DNA from: Bog-473 sp963766995
GTDB lineage: Bacteria; Actinomycetota; Acidimicrobiia; Acidimicrobiales; RAAP-2
DNA length: 64,000 nucleotides
Assembly (NCBI GenBank): GCA_963766995.1
Contig: CAVYCE010000002.1
Coordinates: forward strand, 62,001-126,000
Direction of reading: 5' to 3'
A program made the position numbers and the translations under genes. Below are positions 26,910 to 35,400 of this stretch, piece by piece; the stretch's first letter is position 1, and every line of letters starts with the position of its first letter. Under the pieces are notes generated by a model, which saw only the letters and a list, made by a program, of their open reading frames with translations, was not told the origin of the DNA and searched no databases.

Positions 26910-27147
26910 CTGACCCCCCTCGCACCCAGTACCGGCTGCCCTCCGCACACCGGAATACCCGTGGAAACGAGCGCTCAACATAGGGGTGCCCTCATCGCAA
27001 AACAGCGCGCCTCGGCAGTTTTTTTCAGCATCGCGTCACGATGGACGCGACACCTCCCCCGTCCTTTCCTCCACGTCCTCCCCACAGAGAAAACCGGGGA
27101 ATTACCTGCCCAGCCGCGACCGTAGGCCTATTGGCCCATGCCCCCGT

Positions 27148-28470
27148 CTACCGGTCCTGGTCAGTGGGGGAACGTCCGCGAGCGGCAGCAACGCGCCGTC
27201 GCGCCTGCCGCAATTTGGAAGACACCGGATAATCCGGCGCTACCCATTTCCACCGGCCGGGTCCGCCAGAAATTATCCATCCTCCACTCGAGGCCAAATC
27301 GTGGTGGACAGAGCAAATTCGGCACAGGTTGTCGAGCTCCGTGGGACCATCATGACGAACCTCGACCTGCCAATGATGGGTTTCGAGGCCGATCGAAACA
27401 GCACATCCCGGCACCACGCACTGCCGATCCCTTTCAAATAAGGCCGCCTCAACGCGAGCCGGGATATGGCGATGGCGCCCGGTGATGGTCGTGACGTCGG
27501 CACCATCGGTGACCAAGAGGCGGACGTACCATTCCCCCAATAGCTCCCGTGCTGTGTCCACTGATACCGGTCCTACGCCGGCGATCTCACACATCTCGCC
27601 TGGGCCAACAGTCCCTCGGCGCAGAGCGGCGGCGTCGACGCGCACAATGGTCGTCACCGCAGTGGCTGGTGGCAATTGTCGTGGCGCATCAGAGGAATCC
27701 GGCGGTGTCCCCTCACCATCTGCTGCGTGGCCAACACCAGCAAGGAGATCCACAAGCGCATCAGCTCGATACTGATCACGCGTCGCATGCACCTTGGCCG
27801 AACGTGCTTGCCGAAAGAGGGCATCGGCGCGCTGATCGAGGCGGGACAAACAACGGGCCCACGCCTTATCGGTCAGATAGGCCTGCACCCGAATGCCACC
27901 TTCGGGCAGTTGAGAGAATCGAAGGGCGCGCCGGCCGAAGGCTCGGGCTTCTCGCACTCGTTCGTTGTCGCGGCTGCGAGCGGACTGCTTTACGCGGTTC
28001 ACTGACTGGCACAATTCTTGGTGCGAACCGCTCCGCGCCACCTCCAGCAGATCCAGACCCGAATCGGGTGCAGCAGCCACACCTTCGGCGATCGCTGTGG
28101 CCTGGGTCAGTGACAGGTCTCCTCGCATAAATGCATCTTGAAATGGCTTCGACGCCTCAAGCCGCTCTTTCAATTCCAGCGCCTCTTTGGCCTTAGCGAA
28201 GGAAACCCCCGCTTGCTGGGCTAACCAGTCCGTGGCGTTGCGATGCCCCGACAGGGAATGCGCCTCTAGCTCGGCGGCCCGTTGAGCCGACAAGGTCCAA
28301 CCTGCCGAGGCAGCTCGAATAATGGCATCGAAGGCCACCACCATCTCTCCCACTGTGGATACGTCGGCACACGGCGAAGCGAACACCTCCGCCAATGTCG
28401 CCAACTCAGCCCGAACACTCCGGAGTGCTCCCTCTAAAGCAGCCAGCGAAGTGCGGCACGGGCTGGGCAT
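27148..28470 (-). CDS. DUF222 / 13E12-type HNH endonuclease-like protein
   Basis: About 440 residues. The long helical DUF222 region is followed by a C-terminal HNH fold: RDRQCVVPGC, then LETHHWQV and TELDNLCRICSVHH. The two cysteine pairs suit the zinc-supported HNH of the mycobacterial 13E12 family. These proteins are multicopy in many actinobacteria and their function is not settled. The start at 28470 (MPSPCRTS) is chosen; a TTG at 28524 would add 18 residues. It lies just upstream of the pilin-like gene on the same strand. Confidence 0.8.
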   Translation of the reverse strand: MPSPCRTSLAALEGALRSVRAELATLAEVFASPCADVSTVGEMVVAFDAIIRAASAGWTLSAQRAAELEAHSLSGHRNATDWLAQQAGVSFAKAKEALELKERLEASKPFQDAFMRGDLSLTQATAIAEGVAAAPDSGLDLLEVARSGSHQELCQSVNRVKQSARSRDNERVREARAFGRRALRFSQLPEGGIRVQAYLTDKAWARCLSRLDQRADALFRQARSAKVHATRDQYRADALVDLLAGVGHAADGEGTPPDSSDAPRQLPPATAVTTIVRVDAAALRRGTVGPGEMCEIAGVGPVSVDTARELLGEWYVRLLVTDGADVTTITGRHRHIPARVEAALFERDRQCVVPGCAVSIGLETHHWQVEVRHDGPTELDNLCRICSVHHDLASSGGWIISGGPGRWKWVAPDYPVSSKLRQARRRVAAARGRSPTDQDR

Positions 28471-28524
28471 GACATACAGCAAAACAGACGCACCTTGCTC
28501 AGAACCTTGACGCCAACCTTGCAA

Positions 28525-28579
28525 TGGAAAACTTTTTAAGAAATTCCTCCATCAACAGCCCGAGTGGCCCCCCGCAGAC
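28525..28579 (-). promoter_or_regulatory. AT-rich patch upstream of the DUF222 gene
   Basis: The stretch 28527-28546 is strongly AT-rich, unlike the surrounding GC-rich sequence, with runs of A and T. It lies between the stop of the small coiled-coil gene and the DUF222 gene. It could be promoter or UP-element sequence for the DUF222 gene, or the tail of a weak terminator. I see no clean hairpin. Confidence 0.3.
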
Positions 28580-28816
28580 CTAACCGACTTCATCCCCTTC
28601 ACCGCTCCGTCCCTCCGACAACACGGACACGGCCTTCTCGATGGCTCGACGGGCCCGCACAATCCGACGCTCCGTCCGCAATGCCTCACCGGCCTCTGCC
28701 GAGTCGGGATCACCCGTGGCGCCACGCCGCAAGGTATCGAGCGCCATGTCGGTCAGCTCCTCGACGATCCCGCCCAAGCGCTCGGCCATTTCCGCCAACG
28801 AGTCGTACTCGCTCAC
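28580..28816 (-). CDS. Small helical protein of unknown function
   Basis: A 78-residue charged protein, nearly all predicted helix (YDSLAEMAERLGGIVEELTD, then RIVRARRAIEKAVSVL), possibly a coiled coil. The start is GTG at 28816, 25 bases after the acyl-CoA synthetase stop, so it is probably co-transcribed with that gene. No family recognised. Confidence 0.55.
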   Translation of the reverse strand: MSEYDSLAEMAERLGGIVEELTDMALDTLRRGATGDPDSAEAGEALRTERRIVRARRAIEKAVSVLSEGRSGEGDEVG

Positions 28817-28841
28817 CGGACTACCTCATGGCCCAACCCGA

Positions 28842-30461
28842 TCACTTCGGCAATGCCACCGTCTGCAGGGTGTACTCGCCGGCCGCGTAGGCCGCCCGCA
28901 TCACCTTCTTGTCGAACTTGCCCACACTGGTCTTCGGAATCTCATCAATGAAGGTCCACTGATCGGGCAGCCACCAACGGGCCACTTTCCCCACCAAAGA
29001 GTCGAGCAAGTCAGCCGCCGACGGCGTGCGGCCCGGCTTCAACACGACGCAGACCAAGGGACGCTCGGACCACTTTGGATCCGGAATGGCAATGACTGCG
29101 GCCTCAAAGACATCGGGATGCGCCATCACCGCGTTTTCCAGCTCAACCGACGAAATCCACTCGCCGCCCGACTTGATCACATCCTTCGTCCTGTCGGAAA
29201 TGGTCAGGTATCCCTGGTGGTCTTGTGTTCCCACGTCCCCAGTACGGAGCCACCCGTCATGGAACTTGGCCGGATCCTCGTCCTTGTAATACGAACCAAT
29301 GATCCAAGGACCACGGATCTCAAACTCGCCCACCGAGTGACCGTCGTTAGGCAGCACCATGCCATCCTCGGCCACGATCCGGACTTCGACGCCAGCGACA
29401 ACTCGCCCTGCCTTGATCTTGTAGTACATGTCATCGTGCCCGTCGATCTTGCGGGCGGGTGGAATGGCCAGGGCGGCCAACGGGCTGGTCTCCGTCATGC
29501 CCCATCCCTGCATGATGGTCACGCCCCACTTGTCTTCAAAGGCCTGAATCAACGATTCCGGCACTGCCGCGCCCCCGGCGGTGATGGTGCGCATTGACGA
29601 CATGTCGACCTTGGTCTCGAGCTGCAGCAGGCCGTTCCAGATGGTCGGAACCCCACAGGCCACGGTCGGATGGAACTCATTGAAGATGGCTGCCAACTGC
29701 TCCCCCATGAGGAACTGCTGCGGGAGAATGAGATCGGTCCCGGCCATCCAGGCGCCGTATGGAGTGCCCCACGCATTGGCGTGGAACATGGGCACGATGA
29801 CCAGAATGCGGTCCTTCTCCGTCATGCCGATAGAGGACGCTGACTGCTCGGCCATGGTGTGCAACCACGTTGAGCGGTGCGAATAGACCACACCCTTGGG
29901 GTTGCCCGTTGTGCCCGACGTGTAACACATGGCCGCGGCGGACCGCTCGTCCAACAAAGGCCAATCGAAGCCAGGCTCCTCCGCCGCCAACAGTTCCTCG
30001 TAGGACAAGGTCTCGCCCAGAGCCGAAGCGTCGCCCTCGCCCGCCACGATGATGGTCTCCACGGTCTTCAGGTCATCACGGACAGCCGCCAGCAACGGAA
30101 TGAGCGACGCGTCCACAATGATGAACCGGTCCTCTGCATGGTTGATCACGTACGCCAGTTGTTCCGCCGGGAGGCGGATGTTCAATGTGTGCAGCACGGC
30201 GCCCATGGCCGGAATGGCCAAATAGGCCTCGAGGTGACCCTGGTTGTTCCAACAGAAGGTCCCTACGCGATCACCATCTTCAACCCCGAGCCGCCGCAAT
30301 GCCTTGGCCAATTGCTCGGCCCGAGCCGCCACCTCGGCGAAGGTCGCCGTCCGATGCCCGCCCGCCTCAATGGTGATGACCTGGCTCTCACCGTGCGTGT
30401 GTTGCCCGTGACGGATGATGTCGCTGATCAGGAGCGGTGCGTCCTGCATGGTGCTGCGCAT
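28842..30461 (-). CDS. Acyl-CoA synthetase (AMP-forming fatty-acid CoA ligase)
   Basis: A 539-residue ANL-superfamily enzyme. The P-loop-like core is YTSGTTGNPKGVVYSH, GWGMTETSP is the adenylation motif, and the C-terminal domain has DRTKDVIKSGGEWISS and the catalytic lysine in KTSVGKFDKK. It adenylates a carboxylate and passes it to CoA. The overall form is that of medium- and long-chain ligases (FadD-type), but the chain length cannot be read from sequence. The start at 30461 has AAAGGAC upstream; the longer frame beginning at 30698 overlaps the divergent NlpC gene and is not family-like. Confidence 0.9.
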   Translation of the reverse strand: MRSTMQDAPLLISDIIRHGQHTHGESQVITIEAGGHRTATFAEVAARAEQLAKALRRLGVEDGDRVGTFCWNNQGHLEAYLAIPAMGAVLHTLNIRLPAEQLAYVINHAEDRFIIVDASLIPLLAAVRDDLKTVETIIVAGEGDASALGETLSYEELLAAEEPGFDWPLLDERSAAAMCYTSGTTGNPKGVVYSHRSTWLHTMAEQSASSIGMTEKDRILVIVPMFHANAWGTPYGAWMAGTDLILPQQFLMGEQLAAIFNEFHPTVACGVPTIWNGLLQLETKVDMSSMRTITAGGAAVPESLIQAFEDKWGVTIMQGWGMTETSPLAALAIPPARKIDGHDDMYYKIKAGRVVAGVEVRIVAEDGMVLPNDGHSVGEFEIRGPWIIGSYYKDEDPAKFHDGWLRTGDVGTQDHQGYLTISDRTKDVIKSGGEWISSVELENAVMAHPDVFEAAVIAIPDPKWSERPLVCVVLKPGRTPSAADLLDSLVGKVARWWLPDQWTFIDEIPKTSVGKFDKKVMRAAYAAGEYTLQTVALPK

Positions 30462-30558
30462 GGAGTGTCCTTTCGACCCCGGCCGACCCTGGCCGGCCCT
30501 GGGCCCCAAGTATGGACGAGGGCGCGACACTCCCGCCTCTTGACGACCGTTCTTCGCC

Positions 30559-31326
30559 ATGGCCCCACCGCTCATTGCCATCGTCGGCGCCTGCATGGGC
30601 CTGCTCACCACGGGGGCGGCGGTTCTGGGTGGGGCCGTGTCCACTCTCTCGGTGGGTCCAGAGCCCCCGACGAACATGACCACCACCCCGTCGGCCATCG
30701 TGGCTGCCGCTCAGTTGGCCGCGGCAGCCTGCCCGGGTCTCGATTGGACCTTGGTAGCCGGCGGCGCCCTCATCGACCCTTCTCTTGCAGCCGGCCTTGC
30801 CTCGGCGGTGACTGAACTTTGCGCGCTGCCTCCGTCCGAACGCCCTGCCGGGCTGGATGCGCTGCTTCCGGGTCCGTCCGAAGAACAGGAAGCCTTGATC
30901 TTGGCCCATGCGCTGAGCGAAGACGCTGACCTGGCAACTGGCGCAACCGACGCCATTGCCTTTGCCGCGGCCAACCTCGGTGCACCGTATCGATGGGGAG
31001 GGACCGGACCGGGTGGGTTCGACTGCTCGGGCCTGAGCCAGGCCGCGTATGCTGCGGCGCACATCGCCATCCCCAGAGTGGCTCAAGATCAGTTCGACGC
31101 CGGCCCAGTGGTGGCCCCGACATCACCCCTTACACCAGGCGATCTGGTCTTCTTCGGCAGCGGCCCCCATGGCATCACGCACGTCGGCCTCTACATCGGC
31201 GGAGGCGAGATGATCGATGCCCCCCACACGGGTGCGTTCGTCCGTATCGAACCCACGCCCACCACCCCCGGCCAGGCCTTCGGTGACGACTTGTACATCG
31301 GCGCCACCGATCCGGGTGGCCAGTAG
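30559..31326 (+). CDS. NlpC/P60 cell-wall peptidase with degenerate N-terminal lysozyme-like region
   Basis: A 255-residue exported protein. A hydrophobic N-terminus is followed by a helical stretch with ACPGLDWTLVAG, and then the C-terminal NlpC/P60 domain. That domain has YRWGGTGPGGFDCSGL (catalytic Cys), THVGLYIGGGEMI (catalytic His) and DAPH. It should cut peptidoglycan stem peptides. The helical stretch resembles the start of a lytic transglycosylase domain, but the catalytic Glu and most of the domain are missing. It is divergent from the acyl-CoA synthetase and just upstream of a phosphoesterase. Confidence 0.85.
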   Translation: MAPPLIAIVGACMGLLTTGAAVLGGAVSTLSVGPEPPTNMTTTPSAIVAAAQLAAAACPGLDWTLVAGGALIDPSLAAGLASAVTELCALPPSERPAGLDALLPGPSEEQEALILAHALSEDADLATGATDAIAFAAANLGAPYRWGGTGPGGFDCSGLSQAAYAAAHIAIPRVAQDQFDAGPVVAPTSPLTPGDLVFFGSGPHGITHVGLYIGGGEMIDAPHTGAFVRIEPTPTTPGQAFGDDLYIGATDPGGQ

Positions 31327-31332
31327 TACCTT
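31327..31332 (+). promoter_or_regulatory. -10 box (TACCTT) of the Tat phosphoesterase gene
   Basis: TACCTT ends 7 bases before ATG at 31340, immediately after the NlpC stop codon. This suggests a separate leaderless transcript. Confidence 0.4.
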
Positions 31333-31339
31333 GCGCAGT

Positions 31340-32902
31340 ATGCGGAGCTCGTTCCTCTCAATGGTGCGACCGGACGCCGGACGCGGACGCCGTGGCTTCG
31401 GCCGGCGGGCCTTCATCGGAGGGAGTGCCGGTGTGGCCATGGCCGGGGTGCTAGGCCCGTCTTTGGTATCTGGGGCTGCGACAACGAAGTCCTCCGCAAC
31501 CCGCCAGCTCGGTCTCCCTACCGAGCAACAATTCAACGCGCTGAACGTCTTGGGACGAGACACGCTGCGACTGCCCGGTTCGGTACCAAATCCCGCCCTC
31601 CTTCCCGGGACCGACGCACTGCCGGGGATCGACCACATTGTGGTGCTCATGTTGGAGAACCACTCGTTCGACAACATATTGGGCATGCTCGGCCGCGGCG
31701 ACGGATGGCCCCTCGGCGCCAATGGATTGCCCAGTTCGACCAACCCCTACAACGACGGTCGGCTACAACACGCCTTCCACATGCCCACTACCTGCCAACT
31801 GCCGCATCAGCCCAGCCAGGAGTGGGCAACGTCCAATTTGGCGTACAACGGCGGCAAAATGGACGGCTTCGTCCGTTCGCCCGTGAGTCCCCAGATCCCC
31901 GGCCTCGATGTCGGCGGCGTGGCCATGGGCTATTGGACCGGCGCGGACCTGCCTTTCACCTACGGCCTGGCTTCTACCTTCCCCATCGCCGACCGTTGGT
32001 TCCAGTCCATGCTGGGCCAGACCGATCCCAACCGGCGCTACTTGGTGGCGGCCACGTCCTCGGGCATGACCGATGACATCAGCACCTCCCCCACGGTCGA
32101 CAATCTCATTCAGGACGCGTTGTTGGCCACGCCAACGCCCACCATCTTCGATCTGCTTTCGGCCTTCAACATCAGCTGGACCGACTATGCGCAGAGCTTC
32201 CCGTTGGGCGATTCGGCTGAACTCGACCCAGTCCTCGATACCGCGTCCGCCGTCATCGAACTAAAGCCGGTATCCCAGTTCTACATCGATGCCGCACATG
32301 GCAACTTGCCCTCGTTCTGTATTGTCGAGCCGGATTACAGCACTCAGTCACAGGAGAATCCCCAGAACGTCGCCGTCGGTGAGGCGCTGCTGGCCAAAGT
32401 AGTCAACGCCATTGGTGACTCGCTGGCTTGGAAGCGCACGCTCCTGGTGTTCACCTACGACGAACATGGCGGCTATTACGACCACGTGGCGCCTCCGATC
32501 GCCTTGGCACCCGATGCCATCCTGCCCATCGTGGCTCCGGGTGAGACACTTTATGAAGGGTTCGAGCGCTACGGCTTCCGAGTCCCGGGTGTCCTGGTGT
32601 CGCCGTATGCCAAGAAGAACTATGTGAGCCACGTGGTGTTCGACCACACCTCGGTACTGGCCCTGGTGGAACGCAAATGGAATCTCCCCGCGCTCACTTT
32701 CCGCGATGCGAACGCCAATGACCTCACCGACATGCTCGATCTCGAGGCGCTGAAAGAGGGCAGTCCCACTTTCCCGTCGCTGCCCAAATTGCCCGCGCCG
32801 GGCAACACGCCGGCAGCGCTCCGCTGCTCAGTGACCGGGCCCGGCACCATCCCGCCCCACGGGTCAGTTTCACCGGCGCCTACTTCGGCGCCCGTCTCCT
32901 AG
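31340..32902 (+). CDS. Tat-exported phosphoesterase (phospholipase C / acid phosphatase family)
   Basis: A 520-residue PF04185-type enzyme. The N-terminus has two Arg pairs, and GRRAFIGGSAGVAMAG fits a twin-arginine signal. HIVVLMLENHSFDNILGML is the family's metal and nucleophile region, and TYDEHGGYYDHVAPP is the second metal site. It probably hydrolyses phosphodiesters or phosphomonoesters outside the cell. The ATG at 31340 is chosen over longer frames because it gives the Tat signal and follows a -10 box. The stop overlaps the pgi stop by three bases from the opposite strand. Confidence 0.9.
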   Translation: MRSSFLSMVRPDAGRGRRGFGRRAFIGGSAGVAMAGVLGPSLVSGAATTKSSATRQLGLPTEQQFNALNVLGRDTLRLPGSVPNPALLPGTDALPGIDHIVVLMLENHSFDNILGMLGRGDGWPLGANGLPSSTNPYNDGRLQHAFHMPTTCQLPHQPSQEWATSNLAYNGGKMDGFVRSPVSPQIPGLDVGGVAMGYWTGADLPFTYGLASTFPIADRWFQSMLGQTDPNRRYLVAATSSGMTDDISTSPTVDNLIQDALLATPTPTIFDLLSAFNISWTDYAQSFPLGDSAELDPVLDTASAVIELKPVSQFYIDAAHGNLPSFCIVEPDYSTQSQENPQNVAVGEALLAKVVNAIGDSLAWKRTLLVFTYDEHGGYYDHVAPPIALAPDAILPIVAPGETLYEGFERYGFRVPGVLVSPYAKKNYVSHVVFDHTSVLALVERKWNLPALTFRDANANDLTDMLDLEALKEGSPTFPSLPKLPAPGNTPAALRCSVTGPGTIPPHGSVSPAPTSAPVS

Positions 32903-34551
32903 TACGAGCGACCTCGGAGCGCCCGATAGCGCCGGACCAACTCGGCCGTCGACCCGTCCTGGCCGGAAAGGTCGGGTGCAGCGTCCGAACTCAGCGCCGG
33001 AGCCAGCTCCTTGGCCATGACTTTCCCGAGTTCCACACCCCACTGGTCAAAGGAGTCGATGCCCCAGACGGCGCCCTCGACAAACACGATGTGTTCGTAC
33101 AGCGCCACCAGCTGACCCAATACCGAAGGGGTCAATTTGGGAGCCAGAATGGTCGAACTGGGTCGGTTACCTGGCATGACCTTGTGCGGCACCACGTCGG
33201 CGGGCGTTCCCTCGGCCGCAATTTCATCGGCGGTCTTCCCAAAGGCCAGCGCCTTGCTCTGAGCCAGGCAGTTGGCCATCAGTAGATCCTGTTGGCTCCC
33301 GTTGTCATGGGTGGCCTCGGCGAAAGCGATGAAGTCGGCCGGGATCAGCTTCGTTCCCTGGTGGATCAATTGGTAGAAGGCATGCTGCCCATTGGTGCCG
33401 GGCGCGCCCCAGAAGATCTCTCCCGTCTGCCCTTCCACCGCTTCCCCATTGAGCTGCACCGACTTGCCGTTTGATTCCATCGTCAACTGCTGGAGATAGG
33501 CCGCGAAGCGCGCCAGGCGGTGGCTGTAGGGCAGTACGGCATGGGTCTGTGCCCCGAAGAAGTTGTTGTACCAAACGTTGAGCAGGCCGCAGAGCACCGG
33601 TAGGTTCTCCTCCAGTGGAGCGGTTCGGAAATGCTCGTCGATGGCGTGAAAGCCACCCAACATTTCGCCGAAAGCCTCGCGGCCAATGGCCACCATGAGA
33701 GAAAATCCGATGGCCGAGTCGTATGAGTACCGACCACCCACCCAATCCCAGAACCCGAGCATGTTGTCGGTATCGATTCCGAATTCGGCCACGGCCGGAG
33801 CGTTAGTGGAAACGGCGATGAAATGCTTCGCCACTGCACCCTCGCCGGCGCCAACGCCCGCGACCGAACTCAGCCCAGACAACAACCACTCACACGCTGC
33901 TGCAGCATTGGTCAGCGTCTCCAACGTCGTAAAGGTCTTGGAACTGACTACGAACAGTGTCGTCGCCGGGTCAAGGTCACGAGTGGCCGCGTACAGGTCC
34001 ACCGGATCCACATTGGAGACAAAGCGACTCATGAGATCCGGCATGGCGTAGTCAGCCAGGGCGTCGGTGGCCATGGCCGGACCGAGGTCCGAGCCTCCGA
34101 TCCCAATATTGACCACAGCCCGGATGCGCTCCCCGGTGGCCCCCACCCAAGAGCCGTTGCGAATCCGATCGGAGAGATCGCCCATCTTTTGCAGTACCGC
34201 GTGTACGTCAGAGGTGATGTTCTGACCATCCACCGCTAAGTGCACATTGGCCGGATCCCGTAGGGCGACGTGGAGGACGGCCCGATCTTCAGTGGTGTTG
34301 ATGTGCTCTCCGGCGAACATGGCGTCACGGCGGGATTCGACGCCAGAGACCCGGGCCAGATTGATGAGGAGCCGCATCGTTTCCGCCGTGGCCCGGTGCT
34401 TGGAATAGTCAAGGACCAGATCAGCGGCCGAAGCCGTCATCGCCACGGTTCGACCAGGGTCCGACTCGAAAAGATCTCGCAGATGCAGGTGCTGCACCTC
34501 GGTGAAGTGGGCTGCCAACGCCTGCCATTCAGGACTGCTGATCACACCCAT
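32899..34551 (-). CDS. pgi: Glucose-6-phosphate isomerase
   Basis: A 550-residue enzyme of the long bacterial/eukaryotic type. VNIGIGGSDLGP, VSSKTFTTLET, GGRYSYDSAIGFS and GVELGKVMAKEL are family blocks, the last following WGIDSFDQW. It interconverts glucose 6-phosphate and fructose 6-phosphate, linking glycolysis to the pentose phosphate genes at 14976-19889. The ATG at 34551 shares one base with the stop of the hydrolase upstream (TGATG). Confidence 0.95.
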   Translation of the reverse strand: MGVISSPEWQALAAHFTEVQHLHLRDLFESDPGRTVAMTASAADLVLDYSKHRATAETMRLLINLARVSGVESRRDAMFAGEHINTTEDRAVLHVALRDPANVHLAVDGQNITSDVHAVLQKMGDLSDRIRNGSWVGATGERIRAVVNIGIGGSDLGPAMATDALADYAMPDLMSRFVSNVDPVDLYAATRDLDPATTLFVVSSKTFTTLETLTNAAAACEWLLSGLSSVAGVGAGEGAVAKHFIAVSTNAPAVAEFGIDTDNMLGFWDWVGGRYSYDSAIGFSLMVAIGREAFGEMLGGFHAIDEHFRTAPLEENLPVLCGLLNVWYNNFFGAQTHAVLPYSHRLARFAAYLQQLTMESNGKSVQLNGEAVEGQTGEIFWGAPGTNGQHAFYQLIHQGTKLIPADFIAFAEATHDNGSQQDLLMANCLAQSKALAFGKTADEIAAEGTPADVVPHKVMPGNRPSSTILAPKLTPSVLGQLVALYEHIVFVEGAVWGIDSFDQWGVELGKVMAKELAPALSSDAAPDLSGQDGSTAELVRRYRALRGRSY

Positions 34552-35360
34552 CAGGATGCGCCCCCAAGAAAAGCAACAATGCGGCCGAAGGCAGTGGGGT
34601 CCTGCACGAGGAACATATGCCCTCCTTCAAACATGGCCAACTCGGCATTGGGGATGCGCTCGGCCAGATGCTCGCTGTTTTCCGGAGCTGCGATGCCGTC
34701 GTAGAGGCCGCCGCAGACCAGGCTTGGGCAGGTGATGCTGGACAACCGATCCCAGGCGTCGTGGCGGCTCCTGGCCTCCAGTTGTCGCCGAGCGCCTCCG
34801 GCCGCGTCGCTATGGGGGTCCTTGGTCATCGGATTCTCCGCCAGCATGGTGCGGATCACGCCAACCTCAGCCGAATGAGCCTGCTGCCATTCGGCATCCC
34901 AGCGGGTATCCATGATGGAGATTTGGCGCGCCAATCGTTCGTCTTCAGGTAGTTCCGGCAAAAGATGCAATGGGTACGACGATCCACCGGCACCACCAGG
35001 CGACGTGCAGGCCAGCACCAAACGCTTGACCCGTTCACCATGCCGAATGGCGAACTCCTGAGCCACCATGCCTCCAAAGGAGACCCCCAACACCACACAC
35101 GAGTCCCAACCCACCGCGTCCAGCAAGCCGGCGGCGTCGTGGGCGTACTGCTCCATCGAATACGGGCCGTCGGGGATGCTCGTCTGCCCGAGGCCGCGCT
35201 GGTCGTAGGCCAGCAAGGAGAACTGCGAAATCAGGGGCCAGTCAAAGGGCGAGGGCTTGCGACGCAGGTCACTCCCCGTTCCAGAAATGAAGAGCAAGCG
35301 CTCCCCATTGCCTCCCTCTTCGTAATAGAGAGAGATGTCTCCGACCTCAGCTGTGGGCAC
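34551..35360 (-). CDS. Alpha/beta hydrolase
   Basis: A 269-residue alpha/beta fold enzyme. The nucleophile elbow is GVSFGGMVAQ, AYDQRGLGQTS is the strand-4 region, and the catalytic His lies in EGGHMFLVQDP near the C-terminus. The substrate cannot be predicted; relatives include 3-oxoadipate enol-lactonase-like esterases. It is coupled to pgi by a one-base overlap. GTG at 35360 follows a TACGCT box by 6 bases, so the pair probably has a leaderless transcript. Confidence 0.8.
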   Translation of the reverse strand: MPTAEVGDISLYYEEGGNGERLLFISGTGSDLRRKPSPFDWPLISQFSLLAYDQRGLGQTSIPDGPYSMEQYAHDAAGLLDAVGWDSCVVLGVSFGGMVAQEFAIRHGERVKRLVLACTSPGGAGGSSYPLHLLPELPEDERLARQISIMDTRWDAEWQQAHSAEVGVIRTMLAENPMTKDPHSDAAGGARRQLEARSRHDAWDRLSSITCPSLVCGGLYDGIAAPENSEHLAERIPNAELAMFEGGHMFLVQDPTAFGRIVAFLGGAS

Positions 35361-35366
35361 TCCGGC

Positions 35367-35372
35367 AGCGTA
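35367..35372 (-). promoter_or_regulatory. -10 box (TACGCT) of the hydrolase-pgi pair
   Basis: On the minus strand TACGCT ends 6 bases before the GTG at 35360, the spacing expected when the start codon is the first transcribed base. Confidence 0.4.
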
Positions 35373-35400
35373 GGGCCTTCGCCCTCAGGTAAGCGCCGCG

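Noticed and set aside
23271..26981. Longer start for the surface protein at 26981
   Set aside because: The ATG at 26909 has a strong GAGGGGGG ribosome site and gives a normal signal peptide; the longer form puts a non-hydrophobic stretch before it.
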